A stretch of DNA of 59,553 nucleotides from the NCBI GenBank assembly GCA_964579855.1, contig CAZOIM010000002.1, positions 1-59,553 on the forward strand, in the 5' to 3' direction. Numbering within the stretch: the first letter of the stretch is position 1; each line of letters starts with the position of its first letter. Below, piece after piece: positions 32,618 to 41,573 of this stretch. The DNA comes from JADGQA01 sp964579855 (lineage in GTDB: Bacteria > Bacteroidota > Ignavibacteria > UBA10030). The notes beneath the pieces were generated by a model. The model had not been told where the DNA came from and did not search any database. It saw nothing but the letters and a program-made list of their open reading frames with translations. The translations under genes were made by a program, and so were the position numbers.

Positions 32618-33067
32618 TCACATTTTCTTAACCAGGTCCAATCCCACCAGCGCGAACATCAAAAGCATGAGGATGGCAAAGCTCGAAACGAGTGCAAGAT
32701 AACCCAGCCGCTCCTTTGTGAGCTTTCTGTCCAGTTCCCTTACAACAAGCGTTTTGACCGAAATATCTCCAGTTATTGTTACTTGCGAAGCAATTCGGAG
32801 ACTTGGAGTCACTTTGTACTTGGCCAGGAAGCGTCCTTCCAATGCTTTTGCTTCTTCGTCCGTACGACTGTTGACCCCTTTGCCGTCGATTTCTACAATA
32901 TCTGAAGAGGAAAAGATTTTTATCGGTCCAAGACTGAGGTTGAAATGAAACACACGCTGGAACGTCTTATATAGCGGTATCCCCGACTGCAATGCTAATT
33001 CTCGCAGATTCGTGCCCGGCAATGCATCCAATGTTTTCCGTTCATCAACAAAATTAATCGAAGCCAT
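32618..33067 (-). CDS. Cysteine-less [2Fe-2S]-ferredoxin-like protein with C-terminal membrane anchor
   Basis: A 149-residue protein. The N-terminal ~105 residues follow the plant-type ferredoxin pattern: INFVDERKTLDALPGTNLRELALQSGIPLYK at the start and PSLRIASQVTITGDISVKT at the end, where true ferredoxins read RLxCQ. The four cluster cysteines are absent: the central loop reads FQRVFHFNLSLGPIKIFSS and the last Cys is Ser. A transmembrane helix (about 123-145, YLALVSSFAILMLLMFALVGL) anchors the C-terminus. It therefore cannot hold a normal cluster and is probably a structural or regulatory descendant. It lies downstream of the pyrimidine phosphorylase on the opposite side of a 109-base spacer. 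Confidence 0.7.
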   Translation of the reverse strand: MASINFVDERKTLDALPGTNLRELALQSGIPLYKTFQRVFHFNLSLGPIKIFSSSDIVEIDGKGVNSRTDEEAKALEGRFLAKYKVTPSLRIASQVTITGDISVKTLVVRELDRKLTKERLGYLALVSSFAILMLLMFALVGLDLVKKM

Positions 33068-33176
33068 GAGTACACAAACTCCAATAGTTGTTCGTTGGTA
33101 TAGTTACAATCTCAATTTGGTTCGGTGTCTTTCGGCGAACGATGCGTTCTCGAATACGAGCAAGAATCGTCGTAAC

Positions 33177-34526
33177 TCAGGCCTTCCATTCTCTGATTCC
33201 GTGACTATCAACAATGTCCAGGATCAGGGGTCTTGAGACCGGCTTCCTCGAGGAAACGTGAAATGCTTTAGCAATTCGCATGCGGGCAGTTTCCAGAACA
33301 GATTCCCGATCGGTATAAAACACGGCAAGAGAATCCCCGGCTGAGACTTCATCACCGACTTTTTGGTTCAGCTTAATTCCCGCTTTTGGATCAATGCTGT
33401 CGTCGATTTTCTCCCGGCTTGCACCGAGGCTGATGCCAGCAAGTCCCAACTCAAGAGAATCAATCTCGGACACATATCCGTTTTCAGAAGAGTGCACTTC
33501 GAGACAGAATTTTGGTTGTGGTTGACGGTATTCGAAGTTTTCAATCATTGAAACATCACCTTCCTGCGCTTTCACAAGGTCCAAGAACTTGTTGTACGCC
33601 CTGCCGTCCCGGATAGCCCCTTTGCTCTTTTCAACCCCCTCTTCAATCGAGTCCGCCTTTTTGCCGAGCATAATCATCGCTCCGGAAAGGAGGTGGGTCA
33701 CCTCCATAAGGTCCGATGAGCCATCGCCTCTCCCCCGATTATTGCGAAGACATTCCACGCATTCCATGACTTCGAGCCAGTTGCCTATGGTAATACCGAG
33801 GGGTTGATTCATATCGGTGATAAACCCTAACGTTTCTTTCCCGAACTGAGTTCCGATTTTGACCAATGTTTGAGCGAGCTTCCGGGAAAGGTCACGCGTT
33901 TGCATGAACGCCCCACGCCCAGTTTTTACGTCAAGGACAAGAGCATCAATTCCTTCCGCCAGTTTCTTGCTCATAATACTGCCGGCAATCAGCGGGATAC
34001 ATTCCACCGTTGCTGTGACATCGCGCAGTGCATACATCTTCTTATCAGCGGGCGCTATTTCTTTCGTTTGACCGATCATAACGACGCCGATTTCTTTGAT
34101 CACCCGCTTGTATTCGGCGATGGTAAGGTCTGTCCGGAACCCCGGAATGGATTCAAGTTTGTCGAGCGTTCCTCCGGTATGACCCAATCCACGGCCGGAA
34201 ATCATGGGAACAGGTACGCCGCATGAGGCAACGATCGGCGCGAGAATGAGCGAGACTTTGTCGCCCACTCCACCCGTTGAATGCTTGTCGACTTTGAGGC
34301 CCGGAATGGAAGACAAGTCCACAATCTCCCCCGAATGCAGCATGAGGTTCGTGAATGTGAAGGTTTCCTCTTCGTTCATTCCTTTAAAATAGCAGGCCAT
34401 AAGGAAGGCGGACATCTGGTAGTCCGGGACACTCCCCTTCACATAGCCAGAAAGAAGAAACTGAAATTCTTCTTCTGTCAGTGTCTGCCCTTCACGTTTC
34501 TTGCGTATCAGTTCAACGATATTCAT
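33177..34526 (-). CDS. pdp: Pyrimidine-nucleoside (thymidine) phosphorylase
   Basis: A 449-residue nucleoside phosphorylase II enzyme, cleaving thymidine, uridine or deoxyuridine with phosphate to base and pentose-1-phosphate in pyrimidine salvage. The signature KHSTGGVGDKVSLILAP, SGRGLGHTGGTLDKLESIPG, IMSKKLAEG and DVKTGRGAFM are all present. The C-terminal domain (GYVSEIDSLELGLAGISLGASREK) has the family hammerhead form. The ATG at 34526 gives MNIVELIRKKREG, the usual start; a longer frame to 34601 overlaps the murI end and is rejected. murI lies 25 bases upstream on the same strand. Confidence 0.93.
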   Translation of the reverse strand: MNIVELIRKKREGQTLTEEEFQFLLSGYVKGSVPDYQMSAFLMACYFKGMNEEETFTFTNLMLHSGEIVDLSSIPGLKVDKHSTGGVGDKVSLILAPIVASCGVPVPMISGRGLGHTGGTLDKLESIPGFRTDLTIAEYKRVIKEIGVVMIGQTKEIAPADKKMYALRDVTATVECIPLIAGSIMSKKLAEGIDALVLDVKTGRGAFMQTRDLSRKLAQTLVKIGTQFGKETLGFITDMNQPLGITIGNWLEVMECVECLRNNRGRGDGSSDLMEVTHLLSGAMIMLGKKADSIEEGVEKSKGAIRDGRAYNKFLDLVKAQEGDVSMIENFEYRQPQPKFCLEVHSSENGYVSEIDSLELGLAGISLGASREKIDDSIDPKAGIKLNQKVGDEVSAGDSLAVFYTDRESVLETARMRIAKAFHVSSRKPVSRPLILDIVDSHGIREWKA

Positions 34527-34551
34527 AAGGCATATACAAATTTGGTGAACG

Positions 34552-35361
34552 TTATGCCGAGAATCCGGAAATCCTCTGAATCTTCCCGAGTTTCTCACCA
34601 AGGAAGCGCTCTCCGACTTCTGCGAATTTATGCGGAATGTCGCTCACGAAAAACTGTATGTTTGGCTTAAGCGGACTGTGGTTACGCATGTCTCGTTCCT
34701 CAAGAAGGCGAACCGCTGCCAGTGCAGTTTCCTCTCCGGAATCAATCAAGGTGACGGACTTGTGAAGGACGGAGTCAATGACGTCCCTCAAAATCGGGTA
34801 ATGTGTGCAACCCAGAATCAAGGTGTCGATCTTTTCCAGCGTCAACGGAAACAAATATTCCTTTGCCACGAGTTCCGTTGCCGGGTGAGAAGTCCAACCT
34901 TCTTCGGCAAGGGGGACGAAGAGCGGGCATGCCTGGCTAAACACGTGGATGTCCGGATTCATCTGGCGTATAGCATTGGTATAAGCATTGCTAAGAACCG
35001 TCCCCAATGTTCCGATCACAGCGATCCTATTTTTTTTCGTCGCACGCACAGCCGCTTCGGCTCCGGGAATAATAACGCCCAACACCGGCACCTTTGCATG
35101 TTTTTGTACAACGTCGAGCGCCACTGCCGAGACGGTGTTACAGGCAATAATGATAAACTTGACATCGTGTCTCAACAATTCATCCGTATCCTGAACGGCA
35201 TATTCACGTACTACCTGGGCAGACTTTGGTCCGTATGGTACCCGGGCGGTGTCACCAAAATACACCAGATTCTCGTGGGGGAGATGTTTCGTCAATGCCC
35301 GAACGACGGTGAGCCCGCCAATACCCGAATCAAAAACGCCAATGGGTCGACTGTTACTCAT
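34552..35361 (-). CDS. murI: Glutamate racemase
   Basis: A 269-residue cofactor-independent racemase making D-glutamate for peptidoglycan. IGVFDSGIGGLTVVRALTKHLP, YFGDTARVPYG, the first catalytic Cys in IIACNTVSA, and the second in LILGCTHYPIL are present. Its ATG overlaps the stop of glnD (ATGA, four bases), so the two are translationally coupled, with the phosphorylase following. Pairing with a nitrogen regulator is unusual but fits glutamate supply. Confidence 0.95.
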   Translation of the reverse strand: MSNSRPIGVFDSGIGGLTVVRALTKHLPHENLVYFGDTARVPYGPKSAQVVREYAVQDTDELLRHDVKFIIIACNTVSAVALDVVQKHAKVPVLGVIIPGAEAAVRATKKNRIAVIGTLGTVLSNAYTNAIRQMNPDIHVFSQACPLFVPLAEEGWTSHPATELVAKEYLFPLTLEKIDTLILGCTHYPILRDVIDSVLHKSVTLIDSGEETALAAVRLLEERDMRNHSPLKPNIQFFVSDIPHKFAEVGERFLGEKLGKIQRISGFSA

Positions 35362-37997
35362 GTCGCATCGGCGCCTGCAAGTTCGAGGTCGAAGAACACT
35401 TTCATGGTTTCCATGATCTCGTTCTTAATCAATTCTTTTTGCCGCACGTCTTCAATTCGCTTTCCAAATCGATCCAGCACGTAAAATGTATCGACAATTC
35501 CATCCACACGCGTGGCAATTTTCGCGAATGTAATATTGAGACCGAGGTTGGAAATAGTTTCCGTGATACGATGGAGAAAACCAATCTTGTCGGCTGCGAA
35601 CACGTCGATAATGGTGAACCGTGGATGGTCTTCGAATTCCACGTCATACCGTATGTTGGGATTCAGCGCGTGAGTCCGGCGTTTCCATTTCAGTCTGTGT
35701 CGTTCCAGAAGCTGATGAACATCGGTATTGGCCAGAAACACATCCTGCATCTCCGATTGAATCCTTAATCCCTGCTGCTCAGTAAGGACCGATGAGGTAA
35801 CGATGTTGACAACACGGAATTTATCGATGATAATGCCGTCATTTCGCGTAAAAATGTGTGCGTCGAAAATGTTTGCATCGTTCGCAGTCAATACTGCACA
35901 ACAATGCGAAAGTGCATACGGTGCATCCGGGGCAAGTAACGTAACCTCGGTAAAGTTATCCCGATGCCGGATGATGGTCCGAACCGGATCGTGCGCCTGG
36001 ATCGCCAGAATGTGTTCGGATATCTCTGAGGAATCAAACGCCAGAAGGTACTCCGTACTTTCGATCCTCTCCAGGTGGTCTTGTGCAACATCGTGCTCAA
36101 CGTGTTGAGCAAGAGCAGGAAGAAGGATTGACATCTGGCGTGCTCGTTCTTGCTGCGCCTGTGCCCGCACTTCTTCACTTGATTGTCGTTGTGTGAGAAC
36201 GTCAAGTGTCCTGCGATAGAGATCGGTGAGCAACATTTCTTTCCATTGCGTCCAGACGTTTTTGTTTACCGCAGAAAGATCGGCATAGGTAAGGATGAAC
36301 AGAAGGTTAAGTTGTTCGACATTTTCAAATCGGCTGGCAAAATCAATTGCTGTCTGTGGATCATTCAAGTTTCGACGAAAGGCAACCTGCTCCATCGACA
36401 AGTGATGCCGGATCAGAAAACCAACGTTCATCAGCGCATCGGAGTATTGAAGGCGCTGAAGTATGTTTGTGGCCATTTCGACGCCAACGATTTCATGATC
36501 CCCGATTCTCTGTGGCTTGGCAATGTCGTGGAACAGGCACGCAAGATAGAGGACGTCCCGATGGACGAGAGTGCGGTAGACTTCTCCGAAGATCGACGAA
36601 ATATGCTGCAACGATTCCGCATTGTCGATCACTCTGAGCGTATGTTCGTCGGCAGTATAATAGTGATACATGTTGTGCTGAAAGAAGGCCACCATAGGCT
36701 TCCACTCGGGAATCCAGCGTTCGAGGATTCCCAGATCATTCATTTGATGAAGGCATTTTCCCAAACCTTCGGGTTGGTGCAGCAGTCTCCTGAAAAGGTC
36801 CGTTTCACGAGTTGATCGCAACGGTGTCAATGTCCCGCGAAGATGATGAATTCGATCCTCAAGCTGGAACGAGAAATCGATACGATGTTCGTTACCCAAC
36901 ACGAACGCTCTGAGGACGATTTCATTCGTAAGCGATAATCGTTGGTTTCGGAGATTGAGCTTTCGGTTTATGATTGCAAAGCTCTCATCCAAGACTTGAG
37001 GTTTTACGTGCGGAGACTTGTGGACTACCAGATCTTTTGCCCGTATGATGTTGCGTTGTGCAATTTGTGCCGCTGAACGGGCAGCGATATAGTAATCCTG
37101 CATGAACCTTTCGGCGTTCGACCGGGCCTTGGACGCGTGGTACTTCAAGCCTGTCGCGACAATTGGTTGGAATGAGAATTCAAGCGTATCGTGATGAGAC
37201 TGCGACTTCAGGTGCATTTCATTTCTGGTACGGAGCAAAAAATCAAAAGCACGTATTGCTTTTTTCACTATTTCGGACCCCAAGAGGCGCTGCAGACGTT
37301 TCGAGCGTAACAAGGATACGATCGCCGGTTGTTCATCGGAGGTAGAAATCCCGATCTCACCGAGTCCCCTCATCAACCAGAGCAACGTGTGTAAATCCCT
37401 CAATCCGCCGGCACTGTTCTTAATATTGGGCTCCAAAAGCGTTGTGGAATCGCCATATTTTTGATGTCTCAATGTGGTAAGCTCGTCCACGCGGGCAACA
37501 AACGATGCTTTGTCGGATTGGCGAAGTTTGGTTGACACCATGGAACTAAACTTCCGGAATGTTAATCGATTACCGCAGATAAACCGAGATTCCAGGAGCG
37601 AAAGCCACGTTTCGAGTTCGCCATCGGAGAATTCAAGACACTCCTGGATGGTTCTGTAGCTGTGCCCAATGTCCAGTCCTACGTCGAGAAGTGCGTGGAG
37701 GAATTCTTCGGTTGCCGCCGTTGCCTCTTTCTTAGCCCGATCATCATTGACGAGGATCATAACATCCACGTCGGAGGAGAAACAGAGTTCGCGTCTCCCA
37801 TATCCACCAAGCGCGACGACGGTAAGGTATGCAGCGTTCTCAGACTGCAGCGTTCCAAAAATACCGCCGACAAGAGTATCGAGTCTTTCCGTTAGAGCAA
37901 AAGCTGTGCGTATCCCGCCGACTCCGCGTTCATGACGCCGCACTATTTCGTCAAATGTCCGTCGGGACTTACCCGAGATGTCTGTGGGGCTGCGCAT
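35358..37997 (-). CDS. glnD: [Protein-PII] uridylyltransferase/uridylyl-removing enzyme
   Basis: An 879-residue GlnD, which uridylylates PII proteins when glutamine is low and removes UMP when it is high. The nucleotidyltransferase motif is GGYGRRELCFSSDVDVMIL (about residues 68-86). The HD domain carries LYLACLFHDIAKPQRIGDHE. Two ACT domains end the protein, the last being FTIIDVFAADKIGFLHRITETISNLGLN. All four domains are in the usual order and length. No PII gene (glnB/glnK), glutamine synthetase or amtB is in the window. It is coupled to murI by a four-base overlap. Confidence 0.93.
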   Translation of the reverse strand: MRSPTDISGKSRRTFDEIVRRHERGVGGIRTAFALTERLDTLVGGIFGTLQSENAAYLTVVALGGYGRRELCFSSDVDVMILVNDDRAKKEATAATEEFLHALLDVGLDIGHSYRTIQECLEFSDGELETWLSLLESRFICGNRLTFRKFSSMVSTKLRQSDKASFVARVDELTTLRHQKYGDSTTLLEPNIKNSAGGLRDLHTLLWLMRGLGEIGISTSDEQPAIVSLLRSKRLQRLLGSEIVKKAIRAFDFLLRTRNEMHLKSQSHHDTLEFSFQPIVATGLKYHASKARSNAERFMQDYYIAARSAAQIAQRNIIRAKDLVVHKSPHVKPQVLDESFAIINRKLNLRNQRLSLTNEIVLRAFVLGNEHRIDFSFQLEDRIHHLRGTLTPLRSTRETDLFRRLLHQPEGLGKCLHQMNDLGILERWIPEWKPMVAFFQHNMYHYYTADEHTLRVIDNAESLQHISSIFGEVYRTLVHRDVLYLACLFHDIAKPQRIGDHEIVGVEMATNILQRLQYSDALMNVGFLIRHHLSMEQVAFRRNLNDPQTAIDFASRFENVEQLNLLFILTYADLSAVNKNVWTQWKEMLLTDLYRRTLDVLTQRQSSEEVRAQAQQERARQMSILLPALAQHVEHDVAQDHLERIESTEYLLAFDSSEISEHILAIQAHDPVRTIIRHRDNFTEVTLLAPDAPYALSHCCAVLTANDANIFDAHIFTRNDGIIIDKFRVVNIVTSSVLTEQQGLRIQSEMQDVFLANTDVHQLLERHRLKWKRRTHALNPNIRYDVEFEDHPRFTIIDVFAADKIGFLHRITETISNLGLNITFAKIATRVDGIVDTFYVLDRFGKRIEDVRQKELIKNEIMETMKVFFDLELAGADAT

Positions 37998-38089
37998 TGG
38001 ATCCGTGTTTGGCGTGTAATTTGTGAGTCAATATAGCGAAAGGTGCGGGAGTTTCAAAGACAGGCGGGGTGAAGACGAAATCGGTTTTC

Positions 38090-38890
38090 TTATTCCAGCA
38101 CGCTTACCTCCATTCCCATGACCAGTTCACCCGATTTCTGTTCGTTGATGAGATTCTGACCGAAGAACACATCGTGATTGTTCCCTTTGCGATACGTCGA
38201 AAGCGTCGTCAGAGGTTCTGTTCCTTTCGTTCCGGTCATCTGGTCGACTGTTGGAACTGTACACCGCGCACACGGTTTGCTCACCTCGAATGTCAATGTC
38301 CCAACCGAAATGCGTTTCCATCGATCTTCAGCATACGGATCACATCCACTGACAACAAGGTTTGGCCTGAACCTATTCATGGGGATGGGGAGATCAAGCC
38401 GTCCGTTCAGGTCGCGGAGCGATGCGCTCGAAATCAGCAATACAGGAAAGGCATCCGCGAAACCGACCTGGTCCTCATGCCTTGAATATTTAACGTCCAC
38501 CGATCGGCTGAACGTTTCACCAATTGTCACCAAACGGGAATTGGTTTGAAGAAATTCCGTAAACCAGCGCGCAGCTTCGTCGCCACAATCCTCCGATTCA
38601 CAAAGGTCATCCCAGATCCTTACCGGCCGCGCAGACTTGGTTTTTGAGCGCCGTGGTATCTCGATGGTTTCAGAGTGGGGAGCTTTTACTATCAGGCTGT
38701 CGTCTGTTAAGGACGGCTCGATGAGAGCCATTTTTGGAATGGTGCGCTGACTGAAGAAGGACCCGTTGTCATCAACAACCATCCAACGCCGATCATTCTT
38801 GAGACCGAAGGGAGTCAGTTCAGCCCGGGTCAGGGATATCCCCCTGCAAGATTTGATGGGATAGATATTGATCTGGGTGAGTTCGATCAC
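38090..38890 (-). CDS. MOSC-domain protein (YcbX/mARC-like)
   Basis: A 266-residue protein with an N-terminal MOSC beta-barrel domain (ELTQINIYPIKSCRGISLTRAELTPFGLKNDRRWMVVD) and the C-terminal MOSC domain (NRFRPNLVVSGCDPYAEDRWK, then SKPCARCTVPTVDQMTG) with the conserved Cys thought to coordinate molybdenum. Such proteins reduce N-hydroxylated compounds (mARC, YcbX). E. coli YcbX has an additional C-terminal [2Fe-2S] ferredoxin domain; this protein ends at 266 residues without one, so it would depend on a separate reductase. The start is GTG at 38890. No molybdenum-cofactor gene is near. Confidence 0.88.
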   Translation of the reverse strand: MIELTQINIYPIKSCRGISLTRAELTPFGLKNDRRWMVVDDNGSFFSQRTIPKMALIEPSLTDDSLIVKAPHSETIEIPRRSKTKSARPVRIWDDLCESEDCGDEAARWFTEFLQTNSRLVTIGETFSRSVDVKYSRHEDQVGFADAFPVLLISSASLRDLNGRLDLPIPMNRFRPNLVVSGCDPYAEDRWKRISVGTLTFEVSKPCARCTVPTVDQMTGTKGTEPLTTLSTYRKGNNHDVFFGQNLINEQKSGELVMGMEVSVLE

Positions 38891-38916
38891 GAGCCGGTCT
38901 CGGAATCAACCGCAAA

Positions 38917-39732
38917 TCATTTCAACAGTTCTCTCTGGGTTGAAATTTTCATACTCATGCTGAACGGCCCTTGAGGGGTCACCATGTCCATAGATTGAGT
39001 CATCGCCATCGTGCTCATGATCTCTTTGCCCAAAGTTTCGGAAAAGTATATATTTCCTTTACCGCTCCCCTTGAGCGAGCCGGTGCCCTCGCCCAGTTCG
39101 CCGACCATATCCATGGTCCGCTCCAATACCTTTACATCGGTACTCAGCACTTTGTCCGAGCCCGTCAATTTTGTGGTGTACTTTATGGTCGATGTGATGG
39201 TACCCATTTGTGTAGGTTGGGAAAATGCTGAAGAATCCCGCCAGGGTTCGTTCATCCTGACGGGGCCGACAGGATAGCTTGCCTGAGTCATCAGTTGTTG
39301 ACGAAGGATTCCCACGGACTGCTTTGTGGCAGCATCAACAGTGTCGCTTAGAGGGCGGGCATCCAGTACTTTTCCTGTTGTTGCTACACTGATACGGACA
39401 CGAAGACCAACGAGAGCCGCGGTCTGTGGATTGCTAAACGGCTGGCCGTTTAACGTTGTAGTGGCGGAGTCGATAGTCTGAATGATCTCAGCACTTCCAT
39501 CAGCATTTACTTTGTCCACTTTTTGGGTCGTGTATGTTTCGTTAAAGACTTTCTGGCCGCCACCAGGCATCATTTCGGACGTCATATCATTATGTGTTGT
39601 CTCTTTGTAGCGGTTCAAATCGCCCACTTTGAACTTGTAAACAAGTTGTACTTCTTGAGCAGTCAGAATGGTCGTGCAGAGCGCAAGGGCACAACAGAGA
39701 AGTGTGGTAATGCGATTGGATTGGGATTTCAT
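38917..39732 (-). CDS. Exported protein of unknown function
   Basis: A 271-residue protein with a Sec signal (MKSQSNRITTLLCCALALCTTILTAQE, cleavage likely after LTA). The mature part is beta-rich and rich in Thr, Ser and Met (KFKVGDLNRYKETTHND, GSAEIIQTIDSATTTLNGQPFS, GLRVRISVATTGKVLDARPL, MGTITSTIKYTTKL), similar in character to periplasmic DUF6263-type proteins of Bacteroidota, though I cannot confirm membership. The ATG at 39732 is preferred to a frame start at 39753. It follows a membrane protein of unknown function on the same strand. Confidence 0.7.
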   Translation of the reverse strand: MKSQSNRITTLLCCALALCTTILTAQEVQLVYKFKVGDLNRYKETTHNDMTSEMMPGGGQKVFNETYTTQKVDKVNADGSAEIIQTIDSATTTLNGQPFSNPQTAALVGLRVRISVATTGKVLDARPLSDTVDAATKQSVGILRQQLMTQASYPVGPVRMNEPWRDSSAFSQPTQMGTITSTIKYTTKLTGSDKVLSTDVKVLERTMDMVGELGEGTGSLKGSGKGNIYFSETLGKEIMSTMAMTQSMDMVTPQGPFSMSMKISTQRELLK

Positions 39733-39813
39733 ACGTGGTTCCGATCTTGGCAAGTGGACGTTGGTGTAATTCGTAATTGATGAGTATAGAAAACAGTCAA
39801 CGGCTTTTAATCT

Positions 39814-40785
39814 TCATCCTTCCGTTGTTATGGTTGCAATCTTCGCGAACTCTGCACTGTTGAACGGCTTGCCCCTGTTGAGGCGAAGTTGATTGATCTC
39901 CATCTGGACCGTCGAAAAAAGTATCTCTCTCATCATATCAAATTCATCCTTCCGACTGCGAAAGCATGAGGTCTTGAGAGAGGTAAAGAATGGAGAATAT
40001 GGTTTGAGCCATTGTTCTGCCGTCAACGCCTGAAATACCTGATATATTCCTTGTTTGATGCGCTGCAATTTCTCGGGAGTGAGTTCCGGTTCGGTGGCGG
40101 TGGAAGGAAACACCATCCTGAAACTCATGATTTTGTCTGCCGGATCAATGCGGATCAGGGAGATGAATTGATATAACGGGTGTGCGGGAAGCTTTTCAGT
40201 GTTGGACTTGAAGAGCTCTGAGATGTCAACTCCTTCGCCTCGCTTCAGCATATCGAGTTCGGAAGGCGCATGTGGCGACTCTGTGTCTTGAGAAGAGTTT
40301 TCATTTTTTCCTGCGGCATCGTCGGAAATATCAATCGCTTCTGAGGTAGTCTGACCTGAAGCAGTGCGTTCGGCCGCTTCTTTCTGAGCCTGGGCACGCT
40401 GCATCTTCTCCTGCCGTTCAAAGAGTTCCTGGCGTTTTGCGTCGTAGGGTTTGAAGAGGATTGCCGAACGCAGGAAGGGAATCATGTGCGCTATATCCAA
40501 CACCTCTTTCTTGTCAGACAAAAGCTTCGTTGCAACTCCGATGATCGCGAGGATGACGACAAAAGGGATGATCGTATCTGCGTCGAACGAACTTATCAGA
40601 TCAATCGTCATGGAGATGAAGGAATAGACGGATGCAATCAGTGCGAGTCCCGTGCACCAGGCGAATACACCAGCAAGGTAGATGAACGAATGGGGAAAAC
40701 CCTGTTTGAGCCAGGATATCTTAAAGAATCGCAAGACCGCATAAAACAGTCCTGAGACAATGATTGCTGTCAGAAAATCTTCCAT
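39814..40785 (-). CDS. Membrane protein of unknown function with long cytosolic tail
   Basis: About 323 residues from Met at 40785. Three predicted transmembrane helices in the first ~105 residues (MEDFLTAIIVSGLFYAVLRFF; FIYLAGVFAWCTGLALIASVYSF; IIPFVVILAIIGVATKLL) precede a charged, low-complexity Gln/Ala/Glu linker (RQELFERQEKMQRAQAQKEAAERTASG) and a folded-looking C-terminal domain (HPLYQFISLIRIDPADKIMSFRMVFPS). The frame is open back to a TTG at 40905, which would add 40 hydrophilic residues; neither start has a strong ribosome site. No family recognised. Confidence 0.6.
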   Translation of the reverse strand: MEDFLTAIIVSGLFYAVLRFFKISWLKQGFPHSFIYLAGVFAWCTGLALIASVYSFISMTIDLISSFDADTIIPFVVILAIIGVATKLLSDKKEVLDIAHMIPFLRSAILFKPYDAKRQELFERQEKMQRAQAQKEAAERTASGQTTSEAIDISDDAAGKNENSSQDTESPHAPSELDMLKRGEGVDISELFKSNTEKLPAHPLYQFISLIRIDPADKIMSFRMVFPSTATEPELTPEKLQRIKQGIYQVFQALTAEQWLKPYSPFFTSLKTSCFRSRKDEFDMMREILFSTVQMEINQLRLNRGKPFNSAEFAKIATITTEG

Positions 40786-41102
40786 GTCCCGGTCATCATG
40801 AATGGTGAAGCGATTCCATCGTCGGTAGTCAACATTGGATTCACGGTAGGTCCAATCATCTTCTGAAATTGACAATGCATAACGATTGTCGATCTCACTG
40901 AGCAAGAGCCAATCACTCTTGAAGTAAGATCACCGCACATGAGAGGATGTGATTGGGGTTGATTTAGACGCGCGTTGCGCGGTTTGATTCCCGGGCTCAC
41001 AGAACGCAAATTGGCGGAATCACCACGAGCTACGCGAAATCCAAAGAGTGTGACATTTACTTGATATGCCGCCGACTTCTTGCGAGTGCTCACGTGCCCG
41101 GA

Positions 41103-41444
41103 TTACAACTTGAAACTGGCGACGGCACGATCCGTGGTATCGTAGGTCTTGAAGACTTTGACAAGCTGGGTAACGACAAACAGACTCTCCACCTTTTCTG
41201 TTACGTTCGCGAGCCGAAGATCTCCACCCTTATTACGCACTGAGGTCAGAGCGGCGATGAACGTCCCCAAACCTGTACTGCTAACATATCGCATGCCTTT
41301 AAGGTCGAGAACAATTTTATTGAAACCCTCTTCCAGCAAGCCGTAGATTCGGTCGCGCAGTTTGCCAGTATCTGGTTCCCCGGTAAGATTCCCTTTGACC
41401 GCCAATACCGCGACAGTACCAATCATTTTTTCACTGATGCTCAT
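41103..41444 (-). CDS. Anti-sigma-factor antagonist (STAS domain)
   Basis: A 113-residue STAS protein of the SpoIIAA/RsbV kind. IVLDLKGMRYVSSTGLGTFIAAL carries the switch serine (Ser56), whose phosphorylation by an anti-sigma kinase controls partner binding. AGGAGAGCAGGT before the ATG is a strong ribosome site. No RsbW-type kinase, PP2C phosphatase or alternative sigma factor is in the window, so the partners are encoded elsewhere. It sits alone, downstream of the NDH-2-like gene. Confidence 0.9.
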   Translation of the reverse strand: MSISEKMIGTVAVLAVKGNLTGEPDTGKLRDRIYGLLEEGFNKIVLDLKGMRYVSSTGLGTFIAALTSVRNKGGDLRLANVTEKVESLFVVTQLVKVFKTYDTTDRAVASFKL

Positions 41445-41573
41445 ACCTGCTCTCCTTCGATGGCAAGAATTGTAAGGATGGATCGTAACGACGACTCTTC
41501 GTCCCAGAGCGGAAACATAAAATAATACGTCGTTTTTGCGGGATTGTCAACGAAACGATCCGAGAGCAACTGA

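Noticed and set aside
40935..41010. tRNA-like T-arm sequence (GGTTTGATTCCCGGGC)
   Set aside because: No matching acceptor, D or anticodon stems could be folded on either strand.
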